Shown: piece after piece, positions 22,541 to 34,687 of the stretch | How the letters are laid out: each line of letters begins with the position of its first letter | Numbering within the stretch: position 1 is the first letter of the stretch | Assembly: GCA_032717465.1 (NCBI GenBank) | Contig: CM064667.1 | Coordinates: 5,987,860-6,051,859, forward strand | Length of the DNA: 64,000 nucleotides | Origin: Coenobita brevimanus | Taxonomy: Eukaryota; Arthropoda; Malacostraca; Decapoda; Coenobitidae | Direction: 5' to 3' | Translations under genes and position numbers: made by a program | The notes under the pieces: generated by a model | Seen by the model: only the letters and a program-made list of their open reading frames with translations | What the model was told of the DNA's origin: nothing | Database searches by the model: none

Positions 22541-22665
22541 TTCATTTTTCATTCATTGCCAGACGCCATGTATCCCAAACGGGGTGGCCAAGGGCTTAGA
22601 GTTAATTGTTTTACAGGGAGGGGCACTAATCCTCCACCAACCCCACTTGACACGTAGGGAGGTGA
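22541..22665 (-). mobile_element. 5'-truncated 5S-SINE body
   Basis: The copy runs from TTCATTCATTGCCAGACGCC through GGGTGGCCAAGGGCTTAGAG to ACTTGACACGTAGGGAGG. It matches the body and tail of the 5S-derived SINE at 39988-40231 but lacks the 5S head entirely. That is the normal outcome of 5' truncation during target-primed reverse transcription. Confidence 0.8.
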
Positions 22666-22699
22666 TTGTACTGCATTAATTAAATACAGTTGGCTCGAC

Positions 22700-23180
22700 C
22701 CCACTGACCACTGGACCCACTAATAGTAACAGTCCACTACAGCTGCAATACCAGCCTCTTACACAGTTGTCTGGGAGTATCTGGGAGTAAGATACCACAA
22801 GAAGTTGCTCAGGTCTCACCACAGCCAACATTGACAAAGACACATCAAGTTGCCTCAGCTTCACCACAGCCAACTCTGATAAAGAAACACCTATGAAGTT
22901 TCCTCAGCTTCACCACAGCAACAACACTGAAGAACCACAAGAAGTTGCTCCTTCCTCACCCCAGCAACAATGTTGACACACCAAAAGAAGTTGCTCTACT
23001 GCAGCTTTGACTCGAAACGGCACAATCCCACTGACCACTCAACCCAACAGCCAGTAATAGTCCTGTACTACCAGCCTACCCAGCCTCTTACACCAGTTGT
23101 CTGGGAGTAACATGAGAAAGTTGCTCCTTCCTCACCCCCGTAACAGTGTTGACAAAAACCACCAGTTGCTCCTGCCTCAC
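22700..23180 (+). repeat. Degenerate CACCACAGCCAAC/GAAGTTGCTC repeat
   Basis: Loosely repeated units of about 55-65 bp contain CACCACAGC and AAGAAGTTGCTC. Two larger blocks around CCAGCCTCTTACAC (22751 and 23084) followed by AGTTGTCTGGGAGTA indicate an older duplication of about 330 bp. No gene. Confidence 0.55.
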
Positions 23181-23301
23181 TGTACCATTTTGAGTTAATT
23201 TTGTAGTGTAATTGTTCATTGTTGCCTTGAGTTACTTGTGTCAGATATTAGTGGTTTGCCTGTACCAAACTAAGCCAGGAAATGCACAAGCGTTTGCAAC
23301 A

Positions 23302-23452
23302 GCGGCCTTGACACACCAGTGACGTGGCGACCTGGCTGACCCACGTGAATACAGCGCCCTATCTGTGACCTACATCACTGACACAGAGCCACCAGTGACG
23401 TGGCAATAAGGCCGCTGCAGTGCCAACGCTACAAACATTAGCGTTGGCACAA
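23302..23452. repeat. Nested inverted repeats
   Basis: CAGCGGCCTT (about 23302) pairs with AAGGCCGCTG (about 23408). GTGCCAACGCT (23420) pairs perfectly with AGCGTTGGCAC (23440) over 11 bp with a 9-base loop. CCAGTGACGTGGC occurs as a direct repeat inside. Bases 23460-24220 contain no gene I can support. Confidence 0.7.
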
Positions 23453-24224
23453 GCCCAGCACCAACACAGGCTGGATAGGACGGATGGAACATGATTAGTG
23501 GCACTGAACATACACCATACACAGCGACTGGCACTGATCAGATGCTATGAAGGAAAGAAACACATCATGACAAACTTGAAGCCACAAATACACAGAGAAA
23601 ATACACAGGCAAAACACACATACATGATACACAGGCAAAACTGTCACAACACCTTTTATATCAAGAAGATGCACTGAACAGGTTGTTGATGATTGAACGC
23701 AACATCTCCGAAACGTTGTATTTGAGTTTAAATTCAAATTACCGGGAATTATTTGAAATACAACGAGTATATCTTGCACTCGGCCTGTCACGCTGTCTTG
23801 TGCTTCTTCAACTCAAAAAAATTAAGAGCGTAGATTTATATTTTGAGAGAATGCCAAGATTTTGAACAAGTTACGAATTGCCTCATCGTTCATGGATAAT
23901 TTGGAGAAACGCCGACGTGGCATTAAGGTGAGATGAAGAGTAAGGAAGTGTAGATACGAAGGGCTCAACGCGACGGGGGGAAGTTGAGCTGCCTGGAAAA
24001 TCACTGGAAGGCAGGGGAAACTGGAAAGACAGAGCCGCAAAGACAATCCAGAAAGATGGCTACCAGTTAGGGCACTCCTCCACCACCTGCTACACAGATG
24101 GTTCTCTCAAATAGACTAGGTGAACAGGGGAATGAGTCAAGAAACCAGCTGGACACTCTCTTGCGTGATCACTTCCAGGCGTCACACAACGTACCATCCA
24201 CCCCAAGTACAGCTGCTAACAGTC

Positions 24225-24500
24225 ACACCCTGTTCCACCACTGCCACACCCCCTCTTCCACCACTGCCACACACCCTCTTCCACCACTGCCACACACCCT
24301 CTACCACCACTGCTGCACCCTCTTCTACCACTGCCACACCCCCTCTTCCACCACTGCCACCCCCTGTTCCACCACTGAAGCACCCTCTCCTACCACTGCC
24401 ACACCCTCTGCCACCACTGCCACACCCTCTGCCACCACTGAAGCACCCTCTTCTACCACTGCCGCACCCTCTTCCACCACTGCCACACCCTGTTTGTTTC
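24225..24500 (+). repeat. 21-bp CACCCTCTTCCACCACTGC array
   Basis: About thirteen units of CACACCCTCTTCCACCACTG with small variants. One frame reads Thr/Pro-rich (TATPSATTEAPS type), but it has no start context, signal peptide or flanking coding sequence, so I do not call a mucin-like gene. Confidence 0.8.
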
Positions 24501-25162
24501 CTAACACAGACACAGACACAGACACACAACACTCATGTCTGTTTCTTTACTCATACACACACACACACTCATGTCTGTTTCTTTACTAACACACACACAC
24601 AAACACCACTCATGTCTGTTTCTTTACTCACACACACAACACTCATGTCTGTTTCTTTACTCATACACACACACAACACTCATGTCTGTTTCTTTACTCA
24701 TACACACACACAACACTCATGTCTGTTTCTTTACTCATACACACACACACCACTCATGTGTTTCTTTACTCATACACACACACACACACCACTCATGTCT
24801 GTTTCTTACTCATACACACACACACACACACACTCATGTCTGTTTCTTAACTAACACCACACACACACACTCATGTCTGTTTCTTAACTAACACCACACA
24901 CACACACTCATGTCTGTTTCTTAACTAACACCACACACACACACTCATGTCTGTTTCTTAACTAACACCCAACCACACACATCACTCACGTCTGTTTCTT
25001 TGCTAACACACACACAAACACTCGTCTGTTTCTTTACTCAAACACACACACAACACTCATGTCTGTTTCTTAACTAACACCCACACCCACACCCACACAC
25101 ACACAACACTCACATCTGTTTCTTTGCTAACACACACACAAACACTCATGTCTGTTTATTTA

Positions 25163-25204
<42 letters not shown>

Positions 25205-25205
25205 T
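24500..25205 (+). repeat. CA-rich minisatellite (ACTCATGTCTGTTTCTT)
   Basis: About eighteen units pair a (CA)n run with CACTCATGTCTGTTTCTTTA and CTCATA or CTAACA. Unit length varies with the (CA)n run. Confidence 0.9.
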
Positions 25206-25224
25206 GTCAGTATTCCTATCAATC

Positions 25225-25635
25225 ATCAATCCTCCTCCTCCTCTTCTTCCCTTCCCTCTTTCCTCCTCCCCCTCTTCCCTCCCTCTCCTCTTCCCTTCCC
25301 TTTTCTCTCCTTCCTTTTCCCTCCCTCTTCACTTCTCCGCCTTTTCCTCCCTTCCCTCCTTTCCCCTCTCTCTTCTCTCTCCTCCTCCTCTTCTTCCCTT
25401 CCCTCTACTCTCCTCCTCCCCCTCTTCTTCCCTTCCCTCCTCCCTTCATCACCATCATCATTCCTCCTCCTCCTCCTCTTCCCTTCCCTTCCCTCCTCTC
25501 TTCATCATCATCATCATTCCTTCTCCTCCTCCTCTTCCCTCTACTCCCCTTCCCTTTCCTCCTCTCTTCATCATCATTCCTTCTCCTCCTCTTCCCTCCT
25601 TTCCCCTTCCTCTCCTCCTCCTCATCATCACAGGA
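25225..25635 (+). repeat. Pyrimidine-rich CTCCTC/TCATCA tract
   Basis: About 400 bases are nearly pure C/T with CTTCCCTTCCCTCCT units and interspersed TCATCATCATTCC. The Ser/Pro/Leu open frames are artefacts. Confidence 0.85.
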
Positions 25636-25784
25636 AGCCAGACCAATCACGTACACTCATACACAGATATTAGCCTGGGTGTTAAGACAAAGTGTAACCA
25701 TGACAATCCAAATGTACAAATCTATAGGTGCCGTGCCTCTACGTGCAGTGTGTGGTAGCTACGTTTATCTACAACTACCAGTAA

Positions 25785-26125
25785 GGTGCACTAAATCACC
25801 TAGGAAATGGTGTTAGGGAAAGCTTACACCCTGTCCAGAAAAGGTGTTATGGAAAGGTAACACCCCGTCCAGTAAGGTGTTAAAGAATAAACCACTTAGG
25901 AAATGGTGTTACGGAAAGGCTACACCCTGTCCAGTAAGGTGTTAAAGAATAAACCACTTAGGAAATGGTGTTAGGGAAAGACTACACCCTGTCCAGTAAG
26001 GTGTAAAAAAACAAATCACTAAGGACAAGGTGTTAGGGAAAGGCTACGCCCTGTCCAGGAAGGTGTAATAAAATAAATCACTAAGGAGAAGGTGTTAGGG
26101 AAAGGCTACACTCTGTCTTCACCCT
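25785..26125 (+). mobile_element. Foldback MITE right-arm array
   Basis: Six units of about 60 bp carry AATAAACCACTTAGGAAATG and GTGTTAGGGAAAG plus CTACACCCTGTCCAGTAAGG. All face the same way, so only one arm of the element has been amplified. Bases 26130-26690 contain no gene I can support. Confidence 0.65.
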
Positions 26126-26694
26126 AGGCCAGACACAATACTCTCTCAATCACTCATCGTTGCAGTATACGCTGAATTTACGCAACATCCGGCGCCAAAA
26201 CGGAACTTCCACTGTCTCCCTCTGTCTGTATTTCCCACTTCCTACGACCTCCATTCATCAATGCACTATCCAGCGCTGAGGCGTATCAACCAGGGCTCTT
26301 GTTTGGCGAGAGAGAGCTGGCAAAGGCGAGTAGTTTTTTCCCTTCAGTGAACAAATTCTTCATGCAAGTTGCCTTTTGGCGAAAATACCTCCACTTCAAA
26401 ACCCATTAAACTACAAAACATGTAAATCTCACCTATATGAACAAAAAAGCACGTTGTGATCGATTATCAAGTCTCTCCTCGCCGCCGTTGTGAATGTTTA
26501 AAACCATCTATTATTCCAATATCACACTATGTCAATAACTATACTTAGTGCTCATATTTCAGCTCGTAGTCAGTTTATCTACTAAACATTAATTTGCCTC
26601 GTAAATCTGAAACCCTAGGAGGCAAATGGCTCGCAACGATCAGCAGTTAGCAAGAGACCTGTCAACGAACACTATTACTGTACTATATTATCAC

Positions 26695-26945
26695 TGTGTT
26701 GTACTTTATGCTTAGTTCTCATCTTGTACTCATGGTAAAGTTTTTAGGACATGGCGTCGTGATGGATAGTAACTCAATACCCAGCTCAATGCCCTGTGCT
26801 GAGCTGATGTGGGGTACTGTGCAATACCCAGCTCAATGCCCTGTGCTGAGCTGATGTGGGGTACTGTGCAATACCCTGGTTTTGCTTTAATCGATGTAGG
26901 GATGGCTGAATTACAACGCACATTCGAGAGCTTACTGTATCAAAA
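26695..26945 (+). repeat. Carrier sequence with two units of the 47-48-bp satellite
   Basis: A left flank (TTGTACTTTATGCTTAG through CATGGTAAAGTTTTTAGGA) and a right flank (TTTGCTTTAATCGATGTAGG, TTACAACGCACATTCGAGAG) bracket two units of GTACTGTGCAATACCCAGCT plus CAATGCCCTG. The same flanks bracket much longer arrays at 37160-37775 and 43530-45190. Confidence 0.75.
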
Positions 26946-27094
26946 AGTTTCAAATTTTAAATTCAAAAAAATCACTTTCAAATGGTCTCGCTTCCTCTAT
27001 ATGATGCTTTGTACACACTGCTAGCTTACCTGTCTATCTATTTATCTATCTGTCTATCTATCTATCTCTGTCCACGTCTCTCTCAATGTCTTTC

Positions 27095-27285
27095 TACCCA
27101 TCTGTCTATCTATCTATTGCCAGACGCAGTCCCATAAGGGTTGGCCACAAACAAATCGCCTCCATGTCGCCTTGTCCTCCTGTCATTTGGCTCCCCTCCC
27201 CCCCCAGCTCACACCTCCATCCCTCCACCTCACCCTCCTAGTCAGTCTCTAATTCTCCATCTACACATGCCCAAACCATCTCAAC
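27095..27285 (-). mobile_element. LINE 3' end, (TATC)n side at left
   Basis: TATCTATTGCCAGACGCAGT, GGTTGGCCACAAACAAATCG and CCTCACCCTCCTAGTCAGTC are the complement of the LINE terminus. (TATC)n at 27030-27115 is its tail. Confidence 0.7.
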
Positions 27286-27607
27286 ACACACACACACACA
27301 ATGTTCCTTCACTTCCTCATCTGTCTATACACACACACACACACAATGCTCCTTCACTTCCTCATCTCCCTACAAACAGACACACACACACACACACAAA
27401 TGCTCCTTCACTTCCTCATTTCCACACACACACACACACACACACACACAAATGCTCCTTCACTTCCTCATTTCCACACACACACACAAATGCTCCTTCA
27501 CTTCCTCATTCGTCCACACACACACACACACAAAATGCTCCTTCACTTCCTCATTTGTCCACACACACACACAAACACACAAATGCTCCTTCACTTCCTC
27601 ATTCGTC

Positions 27608-27639
<32 letters not shown>

Positions 27640-27836
27640 CACACAAAATGCTCCTTCACTCCCTCATTCGTACACACACACACACACACACACAAAATGC
27701 TCCTTCACTCCCTCATTCGTACACACACACACACACACACAAAATGCTCCTTCACTTCCTCATTCGTCCACACACACAGAAAATGCTCCTTCACTTCCTC
27801 ATTCGTACACACACACAATGCTCCTTCCCTTCATGT

Positions 27837-27878
<42 letters not shown>

Positions 27879-27943
27879 CTCCTTCACTTCATGTCCACAC
27901 ACACACACACACACACAAAATGCTCCTTCACTTCCTCATTTGT

Positions 27944-27976
<33 letters not shown>

Positions 27977-28180
27977 GCTCCTTCACATCCTCATTCGTAC
28001 ACACACACACACACAAAATGCTCCTTCACTTCCTCATTCGTACACACACACACACAATGCTCCTTCACATCCTCATTCGTACACACACACACACACAATG
28101 CTCCTTCACTTCCTCATTCGTACACACACACACACAAATGCTCCTTCACTTCCTCATTCGTCCACACACACACACACACA
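27286..28180 (+). repeat. CA-rich minisatellite (AATGCTCCTTCACTTCCTCA)
   Basis: About twenty-four units of (CA)n followed by AATGCTCCTTCACTTCCTCA and TTCGTCCA. The array starts where the LINE fragment breaks off. Frames across it are artefacts. Bases 28181-29260 hold (GA)n at 28308-28345 and 28757-28800, (AAT)n at 28707-28745, (CA)n near 28625, and no gene. Confidence 0.9.
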
Positions 28181-28305
28181 CGATCCCAGAAAAACATAGA
28201 GTGAGGGAATCGAAACAACAGCAAGCAAGATATGAACACGATTGAATCCAAAGAGACGCAACCGAGAAAGAGATGGTCCTCCAGCCTGGCAGATCCGTCG
28301 GGGGG

Positions 28306-28337
<32 letters not shown>

Positions 28338-28620
28338 AGAGAGAGATGATTGCAGTGTTCAGGGCCATGATGGGAGTAGATAAAAGATAGATAGACCTGT
28401 TTGTATGGGATAAGAGAGTAACAAGAGGACACGGAATGAAACTGAAGAAGCCAAGTTGCTTGATAAATAACATTCTAGTTTTCCTTATAGATGCCAAGAC
28501 CTGTGGAAGGGCCGCCACAAACAGAGCGTCCACTCTAAATATTTAAACGAGTTCGAATTTGAATTTTTGAGAAACGGAGACGGGATCCCACGAGCAGTTC
28601 CCTTCCTGTATACCACAACT

Positions 28621-28651
<31 letters not shown>

Positions 28652-28709
28652 GCCAAGAAAATCAATGAGGTTGAGAATTATGGCAGTATCACATAAAAGA
28701 CCAACATAC

Positions 28710-28745
<36 letters not shown>

Positions 28746-28755
28746 CCTGTAATAA

Positions 28756-28803
<48 letters not shown>

Positions 28804-29269
28804 AAATATATACAATTATCAAACTATGCATTATTTTCGAATAATTTAAACATGACTATATAAACTGAAAAAAGTGAACGATAATTTTTGAAAAACATTT
28901 GAATTTATGGAATTTTTCAAAATGTTTCGTACGCATTTCAAAATGTAGTGGCCAGTGTATCAGTAGTTTTATCTGCAGTAATTCCTCCTTGTACTGCAAT
29001 GTACTTAATGTAATGGTTATGGTAGTACATTAGATGGTAACACCCGATAGATAGCACATGTAACACCCACAAAATGTACATGTAATAGACTGTAACACTC
29101 TAGATAGATATAGATGTAACATTCAATAGACAGTACAAACCTGATAGACTGTACATGTAACACCCGGGATAGTACAGTACCCTGACGTCCAAGATGGCGA
29201 CCCGAAAATGAAATGAAATGTAGCAGCAGGTAACAGAGACCCGGTTTTCAAATCTTCGGGGGGAGAGGG

Positions 29270-29328
29270 AACAGTAACCAAGGAGATTCAAGTTTCAGAC
29301 AACTCTATATTATTGCTGTTATTATTTT

Positions 29329-29360
<32 letters not shown>

Positions 29361-29558
29361 AGTAACCAAGGAGATTCAAATTTCAAACTCTATACTACTG
29401 CTGTTATTATTTTTAGAGAGAGAGAGAGAGAGAGAACAGTAACCAAGGAGATTCAAATTTCAAACTCTATACTACTGCTGTTATTATTTTTAGAGAGAGA
29501 GAGAGAACAGTAACCAAGGAGATTCAAATTTCAAACTCTATACTACTGCTGTTATTAT

Positions 29559-29595
<37 letters not shown>

Positions 29596-29730
29596 CAGTA
29601 ACCAAGGAGATTCAAATTTCAAACTCTATACTTGAGAGAGAGAACAGTAACCAAGGAGATTCAAATTTCAAACTCTATACTACTGCTGTTATTATTTTTA
29701 GAGAGAGAGAGAGAGACTAGCAACCAAGGA
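29270..29730 (+). repeat. (GA)n plus AGTAACCAAGGAGATTC array
   Basis: Six units of about 80 bp join (GA)n to CAGTAACCAAGGAGATTCAA and ACTCTATACTACTGCTGTTA. The middle motif is the CTCCTTGGTTACT core in inverted orientation, so a dispersed repeat has become part of a local satellite. Confidence 0.85.
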
Positions 29731-29839
29731 GTGACTGAATGAAACGAAAACGCAGCACCAGGTAACGGAGACCAGGTGGCACCAACTCGCATCACAGAAT
29801 TTAAATATTTAAATGGATGAAAATAAAGGAAAAACGTAC

Positions 29840-30505
29840 GATAACATTCAATATACTATCCCTAGATGCGTTAAAGGGGACATTAAACGAGTAATAGAAA
29901 TATACTGAGCCTCACTTAAAGCATCGGTTAACCCTGGAGGTCGGAAATGAGAGGATAAAAACGGGAATAGTTGAAGGCGTACTCCTGTATGTCGAGGGCA
30001 GGCAATGAGAATGTGGTGTACTGACAGGGGAGCATTGCAATCACGGCTGAAAGGCGGCGAATCACCAGGCATCAAATACCCATGAGTAAGACGAGTATGG
30101 CCAATCCGTAAGCGTGCGAGGGCAGTCTCCCAACGGCGGTGACGATGACAAGGATTGGACCACGGAGAAACGGATGATTTAACAGTCCGGAGATCATTAC
30201 TAGTCACCAAGGACCAGCAAGACTGCCACCGCCGTCGGAGGGAACGCTCGGAGGACACGAAATCAGAAACTGGAACATCGAAAGGGCACACAGGGGGACT
30301 GGAGGGCGTTGAGAGCCAAGCCATCCACAGTTTCATTACCAGGAACGCCAACATGACCTGGCACGCAGCGGAAAGACCCTGATTTTTTCTTGACAGACAG
30401 ACGAAACAGCCACTCCTGAATCTCTACGACGAGAGGATGGAAGCGCGACGTTGACTGCAACAGAAGGAGTGCACTAAGGAAGTCAGAGAATAGAAGGAAG
30501 AACAA
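29840..30505 (-). pseudogene. LINE ORF2 relic: RNase H domain and C-terminus
   Basis: Two overlapping minus-strand frames give HPLVVEIQEWLFRLS, RCVPGHVGVPGNETVDGLAL and ALQSPCVPF, then RRRWQSCWSLV, LARLRIGHTRLTHGYLMP and PLSVHHILIACPRH. The VPGHVGVPGNE block is the conserved end of the RNase H domain carried by several non-LTR retrotransposon clades (R1, I, Jockey groups and relatives). This element therefore differs from the RTE-like LINE at 6507 and 9796, since RTE elements lack RNase H. The copy is frameshifted and truncated. Confidence 0.75.
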
Positions 30506-30815
30506 TGAAGGAATGGCTGTAACAGGAGTGCACTAAGGGAGTCACAGAACAGAAGGAAGAACAATGAAGGAATGGCTGTAACAGGAGTGCACTAAGGAAG
30601 TCAGAGAATAGAAGGAAGAACAATGAAGGATGGCTGTAACAGGAGTGCACTAAGGGAGTCACAGAACAGAACGAAGAACAATGAAGGAATGGCTGTAACA
30701 GGAGTGCACGAAGGGCGTCACAGAACAGAACGAAGAACAATGAAGGAATGGCTGTAACAGGAGTGCACTAAGGGAGTCACAGAATAGAATGAAGGATGAT
30801 GAAGGAATGGCTGTA
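30480..30815 (-). repeat. 60-62-bp tandem amplification of LINE coding sequence
   Basis: Six units with GGAATGGCTGTAACAGGAGT, GCACTAAGGGAGTCACAGAA and GGAAGAACAATGAA sit directly upstream of the RNase H relic in its own orientation. The first unit is continuous with it, so the array arose from the element's ORF. Bases 30816-31260 may extend the same LINE, but no motif is clear. Confidence 0.75.
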
Positions 30816-31264
30816 ACATTTAACGGGCTGCAAGTAACGAAGCATGAAGTTCAGCCGCCATAACTGAAGCTCCTGAAGGCTATTACTGATACGAATAATC
30901 AGGGAAATGAACGGCAAACCCAGTACCGCGCGCCATTTTTGATCCACCTGCCTAGAACACGGACGGCAGGAGCATGTTCGACTAGATGCGCGTCACAGGA
31001 AGATCTAAGAACTACGGAAGAGGTGGACGGCTTTGAGGAAGGCAATATGGATGGACAAACGGAAGGATTAAGGAGCAGGCAAGGTGGAACCCCCCTCAGG
31101 GCGAAATTAGACACACTTTCAAGGTGAGGACAATTGTTTTGGCGCCACGTAGGTCTAGGTGGATGTCTTGAGGGGATAATTATTGAAGATTTTGTGATTT
31201 TTTGCCCCCATAAGGTCTTGTGTTGGTTCAAGACGTTCCTCGGCCAAGACGGGACCCTAAGCCG

Positions 31265-31995
31265 TCTTTTCTTTCTTTTCTTTTAATGTGAGGAAGAAGG
31301 AACCCAAGGCCAGGCGTCCGCAAAACTGTTCCTTCCCAAGAGAAAAGCAAAATACAAGAGAGAGCCAAATTCAAGATGCGATCATTTCGAGATGCCTGGA
31401 CACACTGCGTTTGAAAGACTGGAGGTCATAGGCAGCAGGAAATACAGACAGAGGGAGACAGTTCCAGAGTTGACCTATTATACAAAAGAGAGCCAAATTC
31501 AAGATGCGATCATTTCGAGATGCCTGGACACAGTGCGTTTGAAAGACTGGAGATCGTAGGAAGAGGGAAATACAGACAGAGGGAGACAGTTCCAGAGTTG
31601 ACCTATTATACAAAAGAGAGCCAAATTCAAGATGCGATCATTTCGAGATGCCTGGACACACTGCGTTTGAAAGACTGGAGATCATAGGCAGCAGGAAATT
31701 AACAGAGGGAGACAGTTCCAGAGTTGACCTATTATACAATACAAGAGAGAGCCAAATTCAAGATGCGTTCATTTCGAGACGCCTGGACACACTGTGTTTG
31801 AAAGACTGGAGGTCATAGGCAGCAGGAAATACAGACAGAGGGAAACAGTTCCAGAGTTGACCTATTATACAAAAGAGAGCCAAATTCAAGATGCGATCAT
31901 TTCGAGACGCCTGGACACACTACGTTTGAAAGACTGGAGGTCATAGGAAGAGGGAAATACAGACACAGGGAGACAGTTCCAGAGTACTACCGTCT
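31265..31995 (-). pseudogene. Tandem array of LINE ORF2 C-terminus, five copies
   Basis: Five units of about 130 bp (GAGAGCCAAATTCAAGATGC, CATTTCGAGATGCCTGGACA, AGACAGAGGGAGACAGTTCC) encode on the minus strand GQLWNCLPLSVFPAAYDLQS, FKRSVSRHLEM and ILNLALFCI. The leftmost copy continues into the proper 3' end of the element (KEK-rich terminus near 31285). The single-copy version is at 160-500. Confidence 0.75.
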
Positions 31996-32234
31996 TGCAC
32001 GCGAGGGTACTGTACATGTAACAAATGTAACACCCGGCAGATAGTACATGTAACACCTTAGAGGGCATGTAACACCTTAGACAAAACTAAATATTATCTA
32101 TGTGTATATTACTATATGTATGGCCTAAAGTTACTACCAAATTAAGTCACTGATTGGAAAGTGTTTAGACAGACCTTCACACTATATACATTCTATACTC
32201 CTTTCACCTTCATTTGGCATAGAATATTACTAAT

Positions 32235-32425
32235 CAACTCACTAATATACAGAATAATATGAGAGAATAAGTCACTCATTGGCTGGCATTAAGACATCCT
32301 CAATATACTGAATAATATAAAAGAATAAGTCACTCATTGGCTGGCATTAAGACATCCTCAATATACTGAATGATATAAAAGAATAAGTCACTGATTGGCT
32401 GGCATTAAGGCACTTCAATTCATAT
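32235..32425 (+). repeat. 58-bp satellite (AAGAATAAGTCACTCATTGG)
   Basis: Three tandem copies of GAATAAGTCACTCATTGGCT plus GGCATTAAGACATCCTCAAT. A looser fourth copy lies near 32515. No gene. Confidence 0.75.
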
Positions 32426-32592
32426 ACATTCCTAACAATTTCCTATACTCCTGTCACTTTAACTTGGCCTAAAATCGTCACCATGTATATTAATAAATGG
32501 CCTAAATTTAAAATACTAAAATGAGTCACTCACTGAAAGGCATTAAGACCAATATAGTGATCCCTTGGTTACTAAGGGAAAAATTAATGCAC

Positions 32593-32595
<3 letters not shown>

Positions 32596-32645
<50 letters not shown>

Positions 32646-32714
32646 TTATATACATACTGTTATATCAGAAAACACACACACACACACACATACATTTATA
32701 TACATACTGTTATA

Positions 32715-32773
<59 letters not shown>

Positions 32774-32870
32774 TTACATACTGTTACGGTATCAGAAACA
32801 CACACACACACACACATTTATATACATGCTGTTATATCAGAAAAAACACACACACACACGCACTTAAGGT
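32596..32870 (+). repeat. (CA)n with CATTTATATACATACTGTTA units
   Basis: Four units pair long (CA)n runs with ATTTATATACATACTGTTAT and ATCAGAAA. Confidence 0.9.
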
Positions 32871-32924
32871 ATCAAACATACATACATAATTATGCGATCA
32901 GAAACACACACAGAGTAAAATAAA

Positions 32925-33890
32925 TCACTTAAGAATAGGTGTTAGGGGCCAAGGACATCCCGCCACTCTCCTCGTCACTTCAACAACATACTCCCCGTTT
33001 GTATATTATGTATGTATGTTAAGGACGCTCCCTAACACCTCTTCCTTAGTGATTTATTCTTGATCTGGCTGGTTAATATCCTCTTCTACATTATCCACGC
33101 CGGGTATGGTGTAATAAGCAAAATAAATCGCTTAAGGAGAGGCGTTAGGGAGCTTCCTGGCCCAAAAAGAATACAAAATAAAGAAGCTCCCTAACACCTC
33201 TTCCATAGTGATTTATTTTTGGATATATCTGGCTAATGGTAGGTTATTTATGTAGAGGATGGTGATGTCTGGTTATTTACGTAACATAAATCACTTAGGA
33301 AGATGTGTTAGGGGGCTGCAAGGTTTAATAAGCAAACTAAATAACTCAGAAAGAGGTGTTAGGGGGCAGCAAGGTGTCAAAGGCAAAATAAATCACTTAA
33401 GAAGAGGTGTTAGAGGGCTGCAAGGTGTCAAAGGCAAAATAAATCACTTAGGAAGAGGTGTTAGGGGGCTGCAAGGTGTCAAAAACAAAATAAATCACTT
33501 AGGAAGAGGTGTTAGGGGGCTTCCATACTCCTTCAATTAACACTTTTTCTCGCTAATTGTTTTCCCTCTCTCAAAAATTGTCATAAGCAAAATAAACCAC
33601 ATAGGAAGAGGTGTTAGGGAGCTTCATTACTCCTTCAATTAACACATTTTTCTTGCTAATTGTCATAAGCAAAATAAATCACTTAGGGAGAGGTGTTAGG
33701 CTGCTTTCTTACTCATTCAATGAACACACAGCTAAATTCCACCCCCTCCCCTCTCTTTCTCCCTCAAAATTTTCAATATAATAAATCACTTAGGGAGAGG
33801 TGTTAGGCTGCTTTCTTACTCAATTAACACACTGCTAAATTCCACCCCCCCCCTCTCTTTCTCCCTCAAAATCTTCAATATATCACAAAT
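32925..33890. mobile_element. Foldback MITE cluster, several complete copies
   Basis: Complete left-right pairs are visible at about 33005-33160 and 33180-33325. The left arm is GCTCCCTAACACCTCTTCC with TTAGTGATTTATT; the right arm is AATAAATCRCTTAAGGAGAG with GTTAGGGAGCTT. The right arm is then repeated about eight times to 33830. The short frames across 33259-33540 (GVRGLQGVKGKINHLGRG type) come from this array. Confidence 0.75.
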
Positions 33891-33944
33891 TCTTATCTTT
33901 TCATTTTCTACACCCATATACTCCAACACAGGCTTCTCGTTGGC

Positions 33945-34560
33945 CAAGGAAGCTCCCTAACACCTGTTCCTTAGTGATTTATTCTTGGATGTGGCTGGGT
34001 AATATTTTCAGATATTATTTTTGCAGAGTATGGTGATATTGGAAGGGTTTATTTATCACAGGACTATATTGTGTAATAAATCACTTAGGAAAAGGTGTTA
34101 GGGGACTTTGGTGATACGGGAAAGGTTTGGGTAACACAGAAGAGGACTTCATGTAATGAACAAATCACTTAGGAAAAGGTGTTAGGGAGCTCTGGCAATA
34201 TCGGAAGGATTTATGCAACACAGATGAGGACTGTACGGTGTAATAAACAAAATAAATCACTTAGGACAAAGTGTTTGGGGACTTTAGTGATACTGTAAGG
34301 GTTTATGTAACACAGGAAAGGACTGTAAGGTGTAATGAACAAAATAAATCACTTAAGAAAATGTGTTGGGAGCTTTGGTGATACTGGAATGATTTAGATA
34401 ACACAGAAGAGGACTGTAAGGTGTAATAAATCACTGAGGAAAAGGTGTTAGGGAGCTTTGGTGATACTGGAATGATTTAGATAACACAGAAGAGGACTGT
34501 AAGGTGCAATAAATCACTTAGGAAATGGTGTTAGGGAGCTTCCTCAACCACAGAGAATCA
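33945..34560. mobile_element. Foldback MITE with amplified right half
   Basis: The left arm GAAGCTCCCTAACACCTG begins at 33950. The middle (ATGGTGATATTGGAAGGG) and right arm recur about six times with a period near 90 bp, as at 4900-5432. The final arm ends GGTGTTAGGGAGCTTCCTC at 34549. Confidence 0.75.
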
Positions 34561-34687
34561 CAATGATCTCTTTTCACCACTACAGGTATACCCCGGCTTA
34601 ACGATGCAATTGGGTCAGGTAAATACCCATCGTTAGGCGGGGTATCGTATCTCAAGATAGTTTTTAACATGTACAGGGAGCAACAGT

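Noticed and set aside
24098..24589. Thr/Pro-rich, mucin-like protein
   Set aside because: The Thr-rich part is the 21-bp array. No signal peptide, splice sites or conserved flanks support a gene.
27141..28245. 352-, 314- and 250-residue His/Thr-rich frames
   Set aside because: All three plus-strand frames are open through the (CA)n minisatellite. Composition alone explains them.
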